Source: SZUA-430 sp046153995
GTDB taxonomy: Bacteria; Pseudomonadota; Alphaproteobacteria; Micropepsales; Micropepsaceae
Length of the DNA: 64,000 nt
NCBI GenBank assembly: GCA_046153995.1
Contig: JBJXEH010000049.1
Span: forward strand, 8,783-72,782
Reading direction: 5' to 3'
The notes beneath the pieces are model-generated. The model was given only the letters and a program-made list of their open reading frames with translations, had not been told where the DNA came from and did no database searches. The translations under genes were made by a program, and so were the position numbers. Positions 34,864 to 43,010 of the stretch are shown here, in pieces. Position 1 is the first letter of the stretch; the number at the start of each line of letters is the position of its first letter.

Positions 34864-34961
34864 GCTTTGCCGTTACGGCACGATAGCGGCAGGATTTGAC
34901 TTGGCGGCGCGGCGTTGATCGCCCATGCTTTGCTCATCGACATCACCGGAGGAACCTACCC

Positions 34962-36203
34962 ATGGGCGAAGCTTACATCATCGATGCGTGCCGTACGCCG
35001 CGCGGCATTGGCAAGATCGGCAAGGGTGCGCTTGCCGACATTCATCCGCAGCAGTTGGCCGCGACCGTGTTGAAGGCGATTGCGAAACGCAACGACCTGA
35101 ACACGGCCGAAGTCGACGACATCATCTGGGGCACGTCCACCCAGCGCGGCAAACAGGCGATGGACATGGGCCGCATGGCGGCGCTCGATGCCGGGTACGA
35201 CACGAAGGCGAGCGGCGTGACGCTCGACCGTTTTTGCGGCTCGGGCATCACGTCGGTGAACTTCGCGGCGGGCTCGATTGCGGCGGGGTATGAGGATCTG
35301 ATCATCGCGGGCGGGACTGAGATGATGTCCTACACCGCCAGCCTTCGCGACGCGGCCGGGCCGCCGACGCTGATGGATGGCGGCAACATGCGCCTGCGCG
35401 CGCGGCATCCGCAGTCGCATCAAGGCGTATGCGCCGATGCGATCGCGACGCTTGAGGGGATTTCGCGCGAGGCGGTGGACGATCTGGCGCTCGTCAGCCA
35501 ACAACGCGCGGACGCCGCGATCAAAGGCGGGCATTTCAAGAAGAGTGTCGTGCCCGTTTACAAAGAAGACGGTACGCTTGCGCTTGATCGCGAGGAGTTT
35601 CCGCGGCCTCAGACAACGCGCGAAGGGCTCGCCGCATTGAAGCCCTCGTTCGAGGCGATGGCGGAGTTCGATCTGGACGGCAAGGGCACGTCGTTCGCCG
35701 GTCTGATCCGCCAAGTCTATCCGGACCTGAAGTTCAATCACGTGCACCACGCGGGCAATTCGTCGGGCGTCGTCGACGGCGCGGCCGCGGTGCTGCTCGC
35801 CTCGCCCGGTTACGCAAAGAAAAAGGGGTTGAAGCCCCGTGCGCGCATCGTCGCGATCGCCAATGTTGGCGACAGCCCTACATTGATGCTGAACGCGCCG
35901 GTTCCGGCTGCACGCAAGGTGCTGGCTAAGGCGGGGCTTTCAATTGACGACATCGACCTTTGGGAAATCAATGAGGCGTTTGCGGTCGTCGCGGAAAAAT
36001 TCATTCGCGATCTGAAGCTCGACCGCGAAAGGGTCAATGTGAACGGCGGCGCGATGGCGCTGGGCCACCCGATCGGCGCGACGGGCTCGATTCTGATCGG
36101 CACGATGTTAGACGAGTTGGAGCGCCGTAACCTAAAGCGCGGGCTGGTTACGATGTGCGCCGCCGGCGGTATGGCGCCGGCGGTCATTATCGAACGCGTG
36201 TAG
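34962..36203 (+). CDS. Acetyl-CoA C-acyltransferase (thiolase)
   Basis: A 413-residue thiolase. The nucleophilic Cys92 is in LDRFCGSGITSVN, the His is in GGAMALGHPIGATG, and the proton-transfer Cys is in VTMCAAGGMAPA; NEAFAV is also present. The ATG at 34962 follows GGAGGA; the frame upstream has no family sequence. It lies between trpE and trpG in an unexpected insertion. Degradative 3-ketoacyl-CoA thiolase is more likely than biosynthetic, but this is not certain. Confidence 0.92.
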   Translation: MGEAYIIDACRTPRGIGKIGKGALADIHPQQLAATVLKAIAKRNDLNTAEVDDIIWGTSTQRGKQAMDMGRMAALDAGYDTKASGVTLDRFCGSGITSVNFAAGSIAAGYEDLIIAGGTEMMSYTASLRDAAGPPTLMDGGNMRLRARHPQSHQGVCADAIATLEGISREAVDDLALVSQQRADAAIKGGHFKKSVVPVYKEDGTLALDREEFPRPQTTREGLAALKPSFEAMAEFDLDGKGTSFAGLIRQVYPDLKFNHVHHAGNSSGVVDGAAAVLLASPGYAKKKGLKPRARIVAIANVGDSPTLMLNAPVPAARKVLAKAGLSIDDIDLWEINEAFAVVAEKFIRDLKLDRERVNVNGGAMALGHPIGATGSILIGTMLDELERRNLKRGLVTMCAAGGMAPAVIIERV

Positions 36204-36216
36204 CTTCAATCCGAGG

Positions 36217-36242
36217 CGAGTGGCGATTTGGTTCGCCACTCG
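36217..36242. repeat. Perfect 10-bp inverted repeat between convergent genes
   Basis: cgagtggcga (36217-36226) pairs with tcgccactcg (36233-36242) around tttggt. It lies between the thiolase stop and the end of the cysteine-repeat gene. There is no T-run, so it may be a factor-independent-like barrier or just an RNA end structure. Confidence 0.55.
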
Positions 36243-36254
36243 CTCGCCACGCCG

Positions 36255-36764
36255 TTAGTTGTAGGGATTGTTCGGATTGTAGGGGTTGTTCGGGTTGTAG
36301 GGATTCTGGTTGCCGCCATAACCACCTTGGTAGCCGTGCGCGTAGGCGCAGTATTCTTGCGGCACTGTTTGCCCGCCATACCTGTAGCAGGTCTTCGGCG
36401 TCGAGTTGAAATACTGGCCGCGGTTAAAGCAGCACGGCTTGCGTGGGTTGTAGCCGCCGTAGTTGTTGTTCCATTGGCCCTGATGGGGGCCGTTCTGCCA
36501 ACCAAAGCTTTGCCGCTCGCAATACTGACTGGCAACGACGCGCCCGCCGTAGCGATAGCAAGTCTTCGGCGTCGAATTCGCGAACCGGCCATTGTTGTAG
36601 CAGCAAGGCTTGTAGGCCACGCGCTGGAAGAGTGCGTCATAGGCACCTTCGCTGGGGACATAAACCGCAGGGGCGGCGCCCGCGCGGTCGCCTGCTGTCG
36701 CCACACCGAACATCGCGAGTGACGCAAGGACGCAAGCCGAAATAAAAGCAACAAGTTTCGTCAT
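36255..36764 (-). CDS. Secreted cysteine-repeat protein
   Basis: A 169-residue protein with a signal peptide (about 1-24) and two 31-residue repeats at 52-82 and 109-139. Each repeat has the order KPCC, STPKTCYRYGG and a closing YC, so four Cys per repeat. A Gly/Asn/Gln linker separates them, and the C-terminus is a (NPYNPNN)-type repeat with 21-bp DNA periodicity. The ATG at 36764 has GGAG about ten bases upstream. I do not recognise the family. Confidence 0.75.
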   Translation of the reverse strand: MTKLVAFISACVLASLAMFGVATAGDRAGAAPAVYVPSEGAYDALFQRVAYKPCCYNNGRFANSTPKTCYRYGGRVVASQYCERQSFGWQNGPHQGQWNNNYGGYNPRKPCCFNRGQYFNSTPKTCYRYGGQTVPQEYCAYAHGYQGGYGGNQNPYNPNNPYNPNNPYN

Positions 36765-36870
36765 AGCACTAAGCTCCATAAGACGAATGCTGAGTTAGTC
36801 TAAGCCGCATGAACGGCGGCTGAATGCATAAACGCACGGGATACAACGCTGCCGGACCCGGCCAGGTTCC

Positions 36871-36907
36871 AAGAAAACGCCGGCCGCACGAACTCGTGCG
36901 CCGGCGT
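36871..36907 (-). terminator. Rho-independent terminator of the aldehyde dehydrogenase gene
   Basis: On the minus strand acgccgg-cgcacg pairs with cgtgcg-ccggcgt around agtt, with one bulged base, and the stem is followed by ttttc. It lies 18 bp after the aldehyde dehydrogenase stop. Confidence 0.75.
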
Positions 36908-36924
36908 CCTCATGCGTAGAATGG

Positions 36925-38355
36925 CTAAGCCGCTTGGTAGCCCAGGACGGCTTTGACTTCGAGGAACTCCTTGAAGCCGTGTTCGCCCCATTCCCGGCCC
37001 GTTCCGGACTGCTTGTAGCCGCCGAACGGTGCGTTGAAGTCGGCGCCGGCGCCGTTGAGGTGCACGTTGCCGGTACGCAGGCGCGACGCCACTTTGCGGG
37101 CGTGTTCGATCGAGCCGGATTGAACGTAGCCCGACAAGCCGTAAGGCGTGTCGTTCGCCATGCTGATCGCCTGCTCTTCCGTGTCGTAAGGTAGGATTGA
37201 AAGCACCGGCCCGAAGATTTCTTCGCGCGCGATGGTCATGTCGTTCGTTACGTTTGCGAATACCGTGGGGCGCACGTAGTAGCCGCGGTTCAAGCCTTCC
37301 GGCCGGCCGAGGCCGCCCGCGACAAGCGTCGCGCCTTCGTCGATGCCTTTCTTGATCAAGCCTTGGATCTTGTTGAACTGCGCCTCGCTGACGACAGGCC
37401 CCATGTTCATGCCTTCGGCGAACGGATCGGCGACCTTAACCGATTCCGCCGTCGCCTTGGCGATTGCGATTGCTTGATCCTGCTTGCCGCGCGGTACGAA
37501 CATGCGCGTCGGTGCGTTGCAGCTTTGGCCGGAGTTCATGAAGCAGCTGACAACGCCGCCGGAAACCGCCTTCTGCAGGTCCGCATCTTCGAGCACGATG
37601 TTCGCCGACTTACCGCCGAGCTCTTGCGTCACGCGCTTGACCGTATCGGCCGCGCCTTTGGCGACTGCGATGCCCGCGCGCGTCGAGCCCGTGAACGACA
37701 TCATGTCGATGCCCGGATGCGACGACATCGCTTCGCCCACGCCAAGACCGTCGCCGTTCACGACGTTGAACACGCCCGCAGGGACTCCCGCTTCATGGAA
37801 CACGTCGGCGACCAGCATCGCGTTCAGCGGCGCAATCTCGGACGGCTTCAGCACCATCGTGCAGCCCGCGGCGAGCGCCGGGGCGGCCTTGCACATGATC
37901 TGGTTCACCGGCCAGTTCCACGGCGTGATCATGCCGACGACGCCGACAGGTTCGTGGACGATGCCAGTCGTGCCTTGCACTTTCTGGAATTCGAAGTCCT
38001 TCAGGATCTTCATCGTCTGTGTGATGTGCGCGACGCCAGTTGCGGCTTGGGCTGCTTTCGACAACCACTTCGGCGCGCCCATTTCGAGCGAGATCGTCTC
38101 GACGAACTCGCCGTAGCGGCGCTGATAGACATCCAGAATCTTTTGGAGCAACGCGAGGCGCTCTTCCTTCGTTGTCTGCGAGAACGTCTCGAACGCGCGG
38201 CGGGCGGCGGCGACGGCCTTGTCGACATCGGCCTTCGAGCCCAGGCTGATCTGTCCGATCGGTTCTTCCGTTGCGGGGTTGATGACATCGAGCGTCTTCG
38301 GCGTGGCGGGGTCGACCCACTTGCCGTCGATGTAGAACTGGAGGCGTTTCTGCAT
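36925..38355 (-). CDS. Aldehyde dehydrogenase family protein
   Basis: A 476-residue NAD(P)-dependent aldehyde dehydrogenase. Glu245 (ELGGKSAN) and the nucleophile Cys279 (NSGQSCNAPT) are in place, with TPWNWP in the cofactor region. The ATG at 38355 is preceded by AAGGAGCATC; the frame extends 32 codons further without similarity. It has its own terminator and is divergent from trpG. The substrate cannot be assigned. Confidence 0.92.
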   Translation of the reverse strand: MQKRLQFYIDGKWVDPATPKTLDVINPATEEPIGQISLGSKADVDKAVAAARRAFETFSQTTKEERLALLQKILDVYQRRYGEFVETISLEMGAPKWLSKAAQAATGVAHITQTMKILKDFEFQKVQGTTGIVHEPVGVVGMITPWNWPVNQIMCKAAPALAAGCTMVLKPSEIAPLNAMLVADVFHEAGVPAGVFNVVNGDGLGVGEAMSSHPGIDMMSFTGSTRAGIAVAKGAADTVKRVTQELGGKSANIVLEDADLQKAVSGGVVSCFMNSGQSCNAPTRMFVPRGKQDQAIAIAKATAESVKVADPFAEGMNMGPVVSEAQFNKIQGLIKKGIDEGATLVAGGLGRPEGLNRGYYVRPTVFANVTNDMTIAREEIFGPVLSILPYDTEEQAISMANDTPYGLSGYVQSGSIEHARKVASRLRTGNVHLNGAGADFNAPFGGYKQSGTGREWGEHGFKEFLEVKAVLGYQAA

Positions 38356-38534
38356 GGGGGATGCTCCTTCGTGGTGTGCGTGGAACTTGGTGAATACGGA
38401 TGGGCACCATATAGGCCGTTGCGTCCGGCAAAGCGAGCGGGGGCGGCTCAATTTTGCGCCGGAAAGCCGCCTTACTATCCCCCAGCGGTTGTGATTATCT
38501 GCCCGCTTGAGTCACCAACTGGCGCCGCCGTCAT

Positions 38535-39110
38535 ATGATCCTGCTGATCGACAACTACGACAGCTTTACGTGGAACCTGGTCCACTACCTGGGCCAGCTT
38601 GGCGCCACGGTTGAGGTCGTGCGCAACGATCAACTGACGGTCGATGAGGCGATGGCGAAACGGCCCAAAGCTATCGTGTTGTCGCCAGGTCCGTGCGACC
38701 CGGACAAGGCCGGCATCTGCCTGTCGCTGATCGAACGTGCGCGGGAGACGACGCCGATCCTGGGCGTCTGTTTGGGACATCAGGCGATCGGGCAGATTTA
38801 CGGCGGCAAGGTCGTGCGGGCGCCCTCTCCGATGCACGGCAAGGTCAGTGGGATACGGCATACGGGGGTGGGCGTGTTCAAGGCCCTCCCTTCCCCTTTC
38901 AAGGCGACGCGGTATCACTCGCTGACTGTGGATCGGGCGAGCCTGCCGAACACGCTGACCATCACGGCCGAGACCGACGACGGCGTCATTATGGGCGTGC
39001 AGCATCGCGAACACCCCGTTCACGGCGTTCAGTTCCATCCGGAAAGCATCGCGACCGAGCACGGACACGCGCTCTTGCGCAACTTCCTCGATCTGGCGAA
39101 GGCTGCATGA
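38535..39110 (+). CDS. trpG: Anthranilate synthase component II (glutamine amidotransferase)
   Basis: A 191-residue class I glutamine amidotransferase. Cys79 lies in GVCLGHQAIG and the His-Glu pair in VQFHPESI; the start DNYDSFTWNLVHYL is characteristic. It releases ammonia for TrpE, which is encoded 3.7 kb upstream. Its stop overlaps the trpDC start by four bases (ATGA). A dual role with aminodeoxychorismate synthase is possible, as in some bacteria. Confidence 0.95.
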   Translation: MILLIDNYDSFTWNLVHYLGQLGATVEVVRNDQLTVDEAMAKRPKAIVLSPGPCDPDKAGICLSLIERARETTPILGVCLGHQAIGQIYGGKVVRAPSPMHGKVSGIRHTGVGVFKALPSPFKATRYHSLTVDRASLPNTLTITAETDDGVIMGVQHREHPVHGVQFHPESIATEHGHALLRNFLDLAKAA

Positions 39111-40924
39111 GCGCGGACCGTTTCAAGGCGCTGGTCGGCAAGGTTTCGTCCGGAAGCGTGCTGACCCACGCCGAGGCCGCCGACGCATTCGATGCAATCA
39201 TGGACGGCAAGGTCGGCGAGGTTCAGGTCGCAGCATTCCTGACGGCGCTGCACATGCGGGGCGAGACGGTTGAGGAGATCGCGGCGGCGGCGGATGCCTT
39301 GCGCGCGCGGGCTTTGACGGTCGACGCGCCGGCCGATGCGATCGACACCTGCGGGACCGGCGGCGACGGTTTGGGCACGCTCAACATCTCGACGGCGGCA
39401 GCGATTGTGACGGCTGCGTGCGGCGTTAAGATCGCCAAGCACGGCAACCGCGCGCAGTCGTCGAAGAGCGGTACGGCCGACGTGCTCGCGGCGCTGGGTG
39501 TAAAGATTGAGCTTACGCCGCAGCAAGTGTCGCGCTGCATCAACGAAGCGGGTTTGGGCTTTCTGTTTGCGCAGACGCATCACAGCGCGATGCGCCATGT
39601 GAGCTCGATCCGTCAGCAACTCGGTTTCCGGACGATCTTCAACCTGCTGGGTCCGCTGTGCAATCCCGCGCGTGTGAAGCGGCAGTTGCTCGGCGTGTTT
39701 GCCGAGCAGTGGATCGAACCGCTGGCACGCGTGCTGAACACGCTGGGTACGGAGCGCGCCTGGCTCGTGCACGGTAGTGACGGGCTCGACGAGTTGACGG
39801 TGACGGGACCCAGCCATGTGGTCGAGCTTGATCGCGGTCAGATACGGCGGTTGACGATAATGCCCGGCGATGTGGGCTTGGCGACGCACCGGCTCGACGC
39901 GTTGTTCGGTGGTGATGCCACTACGAATGCAGGGGCGATCCGGCGTTTGCTGGACGGTGAAGCGGGCGCCTATCGGGATATCGTTTGCCTCAATGCAGGC
40001 GCGGCAATGGTCGTGGCCGAGAAGGTGGCGACGTTGAAAGATGGCGTTGCACTGGCGCAGCGCGCGATCGACGACGGACTTGCTCGGGCGACGCTGGCAA
40101 AGCTTGTGGCCGCGTCGAACGCGGAAAGCGCGGGCGTGCTCGACAAGATCGCCGCTTACAAGCGGGGGGAGATCGCAACCGCGATGGCGGCGGTCCCATT
40201 GGCCGAGATGGAGGCGCGGGCGAAGCGTGCGCCGGCGGTGCGCCCGTTCGCAGATGCTTTGCGCGTGGCGGCTGAGTGCGGCAGGTTCGCGTTGATCGCG
40301 GAGATCAAGAAGGCGAGTCCTTCGAAGGGGATTATCCGACTAAACTTCGATCCGCCCGCGTTGGCCCGCGCGTATGAAGGCGGCGGTGCGGCTTGTCTTT
40401 CTGTGCTCACGGACGGGCCCTCGTTTCAGGGAGCAAACGAGTTTCTGACGCAGGCGCGCGGCGCGACGGGGCTCCCTGCCCTTCGCAAGGATTTTCTGTT
40501 CGACCCCTATCAGGTGGTCGAGGCGCGGGCGTTGGGGGCCGATTGTGTCCTGATCATCATGGCTGCGGTCACCGACCAAGAGGCGCAGCTGCTGAACGCC
40601 ACAGCCCTGCAGTGGGGCATGGACGTGCTGGTCGAGGTTCACGACGGGCCGGAGCTTGAGCGGGCGTTGAAGTTGGGTCCCAAGCTGATAGGCATCAACA
40701 ATCGCAATCTGAAGACGTTCGAGACTTCGCTTGGTGTCACTGAGGAACTAGCGCCGCTGGTTCCGAAATCGGCGATGGTCGTGTCGGAAAGCGGGATCAA
40801 TTCGCATGACGATTTGGTGCGGCTGTCGAAAGCGGGGGTGCGTGTGTTCTTGGTCGGCGAGAGTTTGATGCGCCAGCACGACGTGAGCGCGGCCACGCGC
40901 GCGCTGCTCAAGGGTGCGGCATGA
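39107..40924 (+). CDS. trpDC: Fused anthranilate phosphoribosyltransferase/indole-3-glycerol-phosphate synthase (TrpD-TrpC)
   Basis: A single 605-residue frame. Residues 1 to about 342 are TrpD (CGTGGDGLGTLNISTAAA, KHGNRAQSSKSG, SIRQQLGFRTIFNLLGPL). From about residue 344 TrpC follows without linker (GVLDKIAAYKRGE, LIAEIKKASPSKG, LRKDFLFDPYQV, INNRNLKTF, SESGI). These are separate genes in most alphaproteobacteria. A GTG at 40136, with GGAAAG upstream, is at the normal TrpC start and could also allow internal initiation. It overlaps trpG and moaC by four bases each. Confidence 0.9.
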   Translation: MSADRFKALVGKVSSGSVLTHAEAADAFDAIMDGKVGEVQVAAFLTALHMRGETVEEIAAAADALRARALTVDAPADAIDTCGTGGDGLGTLNISTAAAIVTAACGVKIAKHGNRAQSSKSGTADVLAALGVKIELTPQQVSRCINEAGLGFLFAQTHHSAMRHVSSIRQQLGFRTIFNLLGPLCNPARVKRQLLGVFAEQWIEPLARVLNTLGTERAWLVHGSDGLDELTVTGPSHVVELDRGQIRRLTIMPGDVGLATHRLDALFGGDATTNAGAIRRLLDGEAGAYRDIVCLNAGAAMVVAEKVATLKDGVALAQRAIDDGLARATLAKLVAASNAESAGVLDKIAAYKRGEIATAMAAVPLAEMEARAKRAPAVRPFADALRVAAECGRFALIAEIKKASPSKGIIRLNFDPPALARAYEGGGAACLSVLTDGPSFQGANEFLTQARGATGLPALRKDFLFDPYQVVEARALGADCVLIIMAAVTDQEAQLLNATALQWGMDVLVEVHDGPELERALKLGPKLIGINNRNLKTFETSLGVTEELAPLVPKSAMVVSESGINSHDDLVRLSKAGVRVFLVGESLMRQHDVSAATRALLKGAA

Positions 40925-41721
40925 GCAAACTCACGCATCTCGACGAACACGGTAAGGCGAAGATGGTCGACGTGTCGGGCAAGGATACGACCACCCGCAC
41001 CGCGATGGCCGAGGCGATCGTGCGCATGAAACCGGAGACGCTGGCGCTGGTGCTCGACGGCACGGCGCCGAAGGGCGATGTGCTTGCGGTTGCGCGCATC
41101 GCCGGGATCATGGCCGCGAAGAAGACATCCGAGATCATTCCGCTTTGCCACCCGCTGCCGATCTCCGGCGTGACGGTTGCTTGCGAGCCGGATGAGGATG
41201 GTTCGCTCATCCGCGTGCTGGCGAGCGTCAAGGTTTCGGGGCAGACCGGCGTCGAGATGGAGGCGATGACGGCGGCGACGGTTGCGGCCCTCACCATCTA
41301 CGACATGCTCAAAGCGGCCGAGCGCGGCATCGTGATTGAGGCCGTGCGGTTGATGTCGAAGGACGGCGGCAAATCGGGCACCTATCGCGCGGAGCCTGAG
41401 AAGGGTCAGGCGCGCGGGCGTTTGGTACGAAGGGCTTCGACGGCGGCGGCGGCGCGGTTGGTCCGGCATCGATCGAAGCCGGTCGAGGCCGAGGGACCGC
41501 CGCGCAAATCCGTGTCGGATCATGCGGCGCGCCGCGATGCTTTGCGGCGGTTCATGGTGGCGCGCGGGCTGACCGCGCATGCGTGGGCGAAGGATTCGGG
41601 CGTGGCGGTTGGCGTGATCTTCAGCTTCCTGCATGGGCGAACGCCCACGCTCACGAAGGCCGAGGAAGAGAAGCTCTCCACCGCTGCGGGCGTCGCGCCT
41701 GAAGACCTTTATCGCGGCTGA
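40921..41721 (+). CDS. moaC: Cyclic pyranopterin monophosphate synthase MoaC fused to an XRE-like helix-turn-helix domain
   Basis: Residues 1-158 are a full MoaC: CHPLP near 76-80, VEMEAMTAATVAALTIYDMLKA with Asp128 and Lys131, and the terminal GGKSGTYRAE. This enzyme makes cPMP for molybdenum cofactor. A basic linker (159-200) then joins a 60-residue segment (203-264) with the pattern of a lambda-repressor-type HTH (LRRFMVARGLTAHAWAKDSG, and GVAPEDLY at the end). MoaC usually stops near 160. It overlaps trpDC by four bases and precedes moeA by two. Confidence 0.88.
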   Translation: MSKLTHLDEHGKAKMVDVSGKDTTTRTAMAEAIVRMKPETLALVLDGTAPKGDVLAVARIAGIMAAKKTSEIIPLCHPLPISGVTVACEPDEDGSLIRVLASVKVSGQTGVEMEAMTAATVAALTIYDMLKAAERGIVIEAVRLMSKDGGKSGTYRAEPEKGQARGRLVRRASTAAAARLVRHRSKPVEAEGPPRKSVSDHAARRDALRRFMVARGLTAHAWAKDSGVAVGVIFSFLHGRTPTLTKAEEEKLSTAAGVAPEDLYRG

Positions 41722-41723
41722 GC

Positions 41724-42917
41724 ATGCTCACGGTCGCCGAGGCGCAAGCGAAGGTTCTCGAAGGTCTCAAGCGCTTGGGGTCTGAGCAGGTGTCGGTCGG
41801 CGCTGCTGCGGGCCGCGTGCTCGCCGCTGACGTCGCTGCGAACCGGACTCAGCCGCCGTTCGACGTTAGCGCGATGGACGGGTACGCAGTGCGGGCGCAA
41901 GACGTCGCCGTGCTTCCCGTGACGCTGAAGGTTGCTGGTTCGGTCGCGGCAGGCGCGATGTTCGAGCGCGCCGTCGCCAAGGGCGAAGCCGTGCGCATCT
42001 TCACAGGCGCACCGGTGCCCAAGGGCGCGAACACGGTTGTCATTCAGGAAAACACGAAAGCTGAAGGCGACAGTGTGCATGTCGTCGACGGTGCGGCGCC
42101 TGCGGGGCGGCATATCCGGCGGGCGGGGCTCGACTTCAAGAAGGGCGACAAGCTTCTGAAAGCCGGGCAGCAACTGACGGCGCGCGACGTGTCGCTGGCC
42201 GCGGCGATGAACCATGCGGCGCTTCCTTGCGTGCGGCAGCCGCGCATTGCGATCCTCGCAACAGGCGACGAGTTGGTGCCGCCTGGCGGCGATCCAGGGC
42301 CTGCGCAGATCGTGGCGTCCACGTCGGCCGGACTTGGCGCGAACGCGTTGGCGTGGGGGGCGACGATCCGCGACCTCGGCATTGCGCGCGACAGGATCGA
42401 CGACATTCGTTTCAAGGCTGCTGCAAGCGACGGTGCCGATCTGTTCGTGACACTGGGCGGCGCGTCTGTCGGCGATCATGATCTCGTGCAGAAGGCGCTG
42501 GTGCCGGAGCTCAAAGTTTCGTTCTGGAAGATCGCCATGCGCCCGGGCAAGCCGCTCATCTTCGGCAAGTACCGATCCATCCCGTTTTTAGGGCTCCCTG
42601 GCAATCCGGTGTCGGCATTCGTTTGCGCGCAGTTGTTCCTCAAGCCAATGATCGCGAAGTTGCTGGGAAGGGACGCCGTGCCGGCGGGGTTGACCGCGCG
42701 TCTCGCCGGGACACTCGCCGCAAACGACCAACGCCAAGACTACGCGCGCTGCGGCCTGCGGACCGAGCGCGACGGAACGTTGGTGGCGGAGCCGTTCCCG
42801 GTGCAGGACTCGAGCATGTTGCGTTTGTTGGCACATGCGGATGGGCTCATCGTCAGGCCGCCGGGGGACCCTGCCCGGGCCGAAGGCGACACGGTGGCGG
42901 TCTTGCGCCTGGATTAG
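41724..42917 (+). CDS. moeA: Molybdopterin molybdenumtransferase MoeA
   Basis: A 397-residue enzyme inserting molybdenum into molybdopterin. The MoeA N-terminal motif SAMDGYAVRAQDV, ILATGDELVPPGG, the substrate-binding LFVTLGGASVGDHD and FLGLPGNPVSAFV are all visible. It follows the moaC fusion after two bases and precedes lexA, a gene order common in alphaproteobacteria. Confidence 0.95.
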   Translation: MLTVAEAQAKVLEGLKRLGSEQVSVGAAAGRVLAADVAANRTQPPFDVSAMDGYAVRAQDVAVLPVTLKVAGSVAAGAMFERAVAKGEAVRIFTGAPVPKGANTVVIQENTKAEGDSVHVVDGAAPAGRHIRRAGLDFKKGDKLLKAGQQLTARDVSLAAAMNHAALPCVRQPRIAILATGDELVPPGGDPGPAQIVASTSAGLGANALAWGATIRDLGIARDRIDDIRFKAAASDGADLFVTLGGASVGDHDLVQKALVPELKVSFWKIAMRPGKPLIFGKYRSIPFLGLPGNPVSAFVCAQLFLKPMIAKLLGRDAVPAGLTARLAGTLAANDQRQDYARCGLRTERDGTLVAEPFPVQDSSMLRLLAHADGLIVRPPGDPARAEGDTVAVLRLD

Positions 42918-42934
42918 CGCCATAAATTTCCCTG

Positions 42935-42963
42935 TTGACGGACCCTGGGAACAACACTAGAAC
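42935..42963 (+). promoter_or_regulatory. lexA promoter with overlapping SOS box 1
   Basis: TTGACG (42935-42940) and TAGAAC (42958-42963) have 17-base spacing and form a plausible sigma-70 promoter. GAAC-N7-GAAC at 42949-42963, the reverse orientation of the alphaproteobacterial GTTC-N7-GTTC LexA box, covers the -10 element, so LexA would block its own promoter. Confidence 0.75.
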
Positions 42964-42974
42964 AAACGGTGATT

Positions 42975-42989
42975 GTTCCGACTCTGTTC
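42975..42989 (+). promoter_or_regulatory. SOS box 2 upstream of lexA
   Basis: GTTC-CGACTCT-GTTC is an exact alphaproteobacterial LexA box in the direct orientation. It lies 12 bases after box 1 and 22 bases before the lexA start, probably downstream of the transcription start, where bound LexA would also impede transcription. Confidence 0.75.
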
Positions 42990-43010
42990 CTACATATAGG
43001 GCCCCACCCC

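Noticed and set aside
36206..36754. 182-codon alternative minus-strand frame over the cysteine-repeat gene
   Set aside because: It is another frame of the same DNA, lacks a signal peptide and ribosome site, and its apparent repeats are just the shifted reading of the real ones.
38693..39106. Upstream extension of the TrpD-TrpC frame (138 codons)
   Set aside because: It lies in trpG in another frame and has no TrpD similarity. The ATG at 39107, overlapping the trpG stop, begins the TrpD family sequence.
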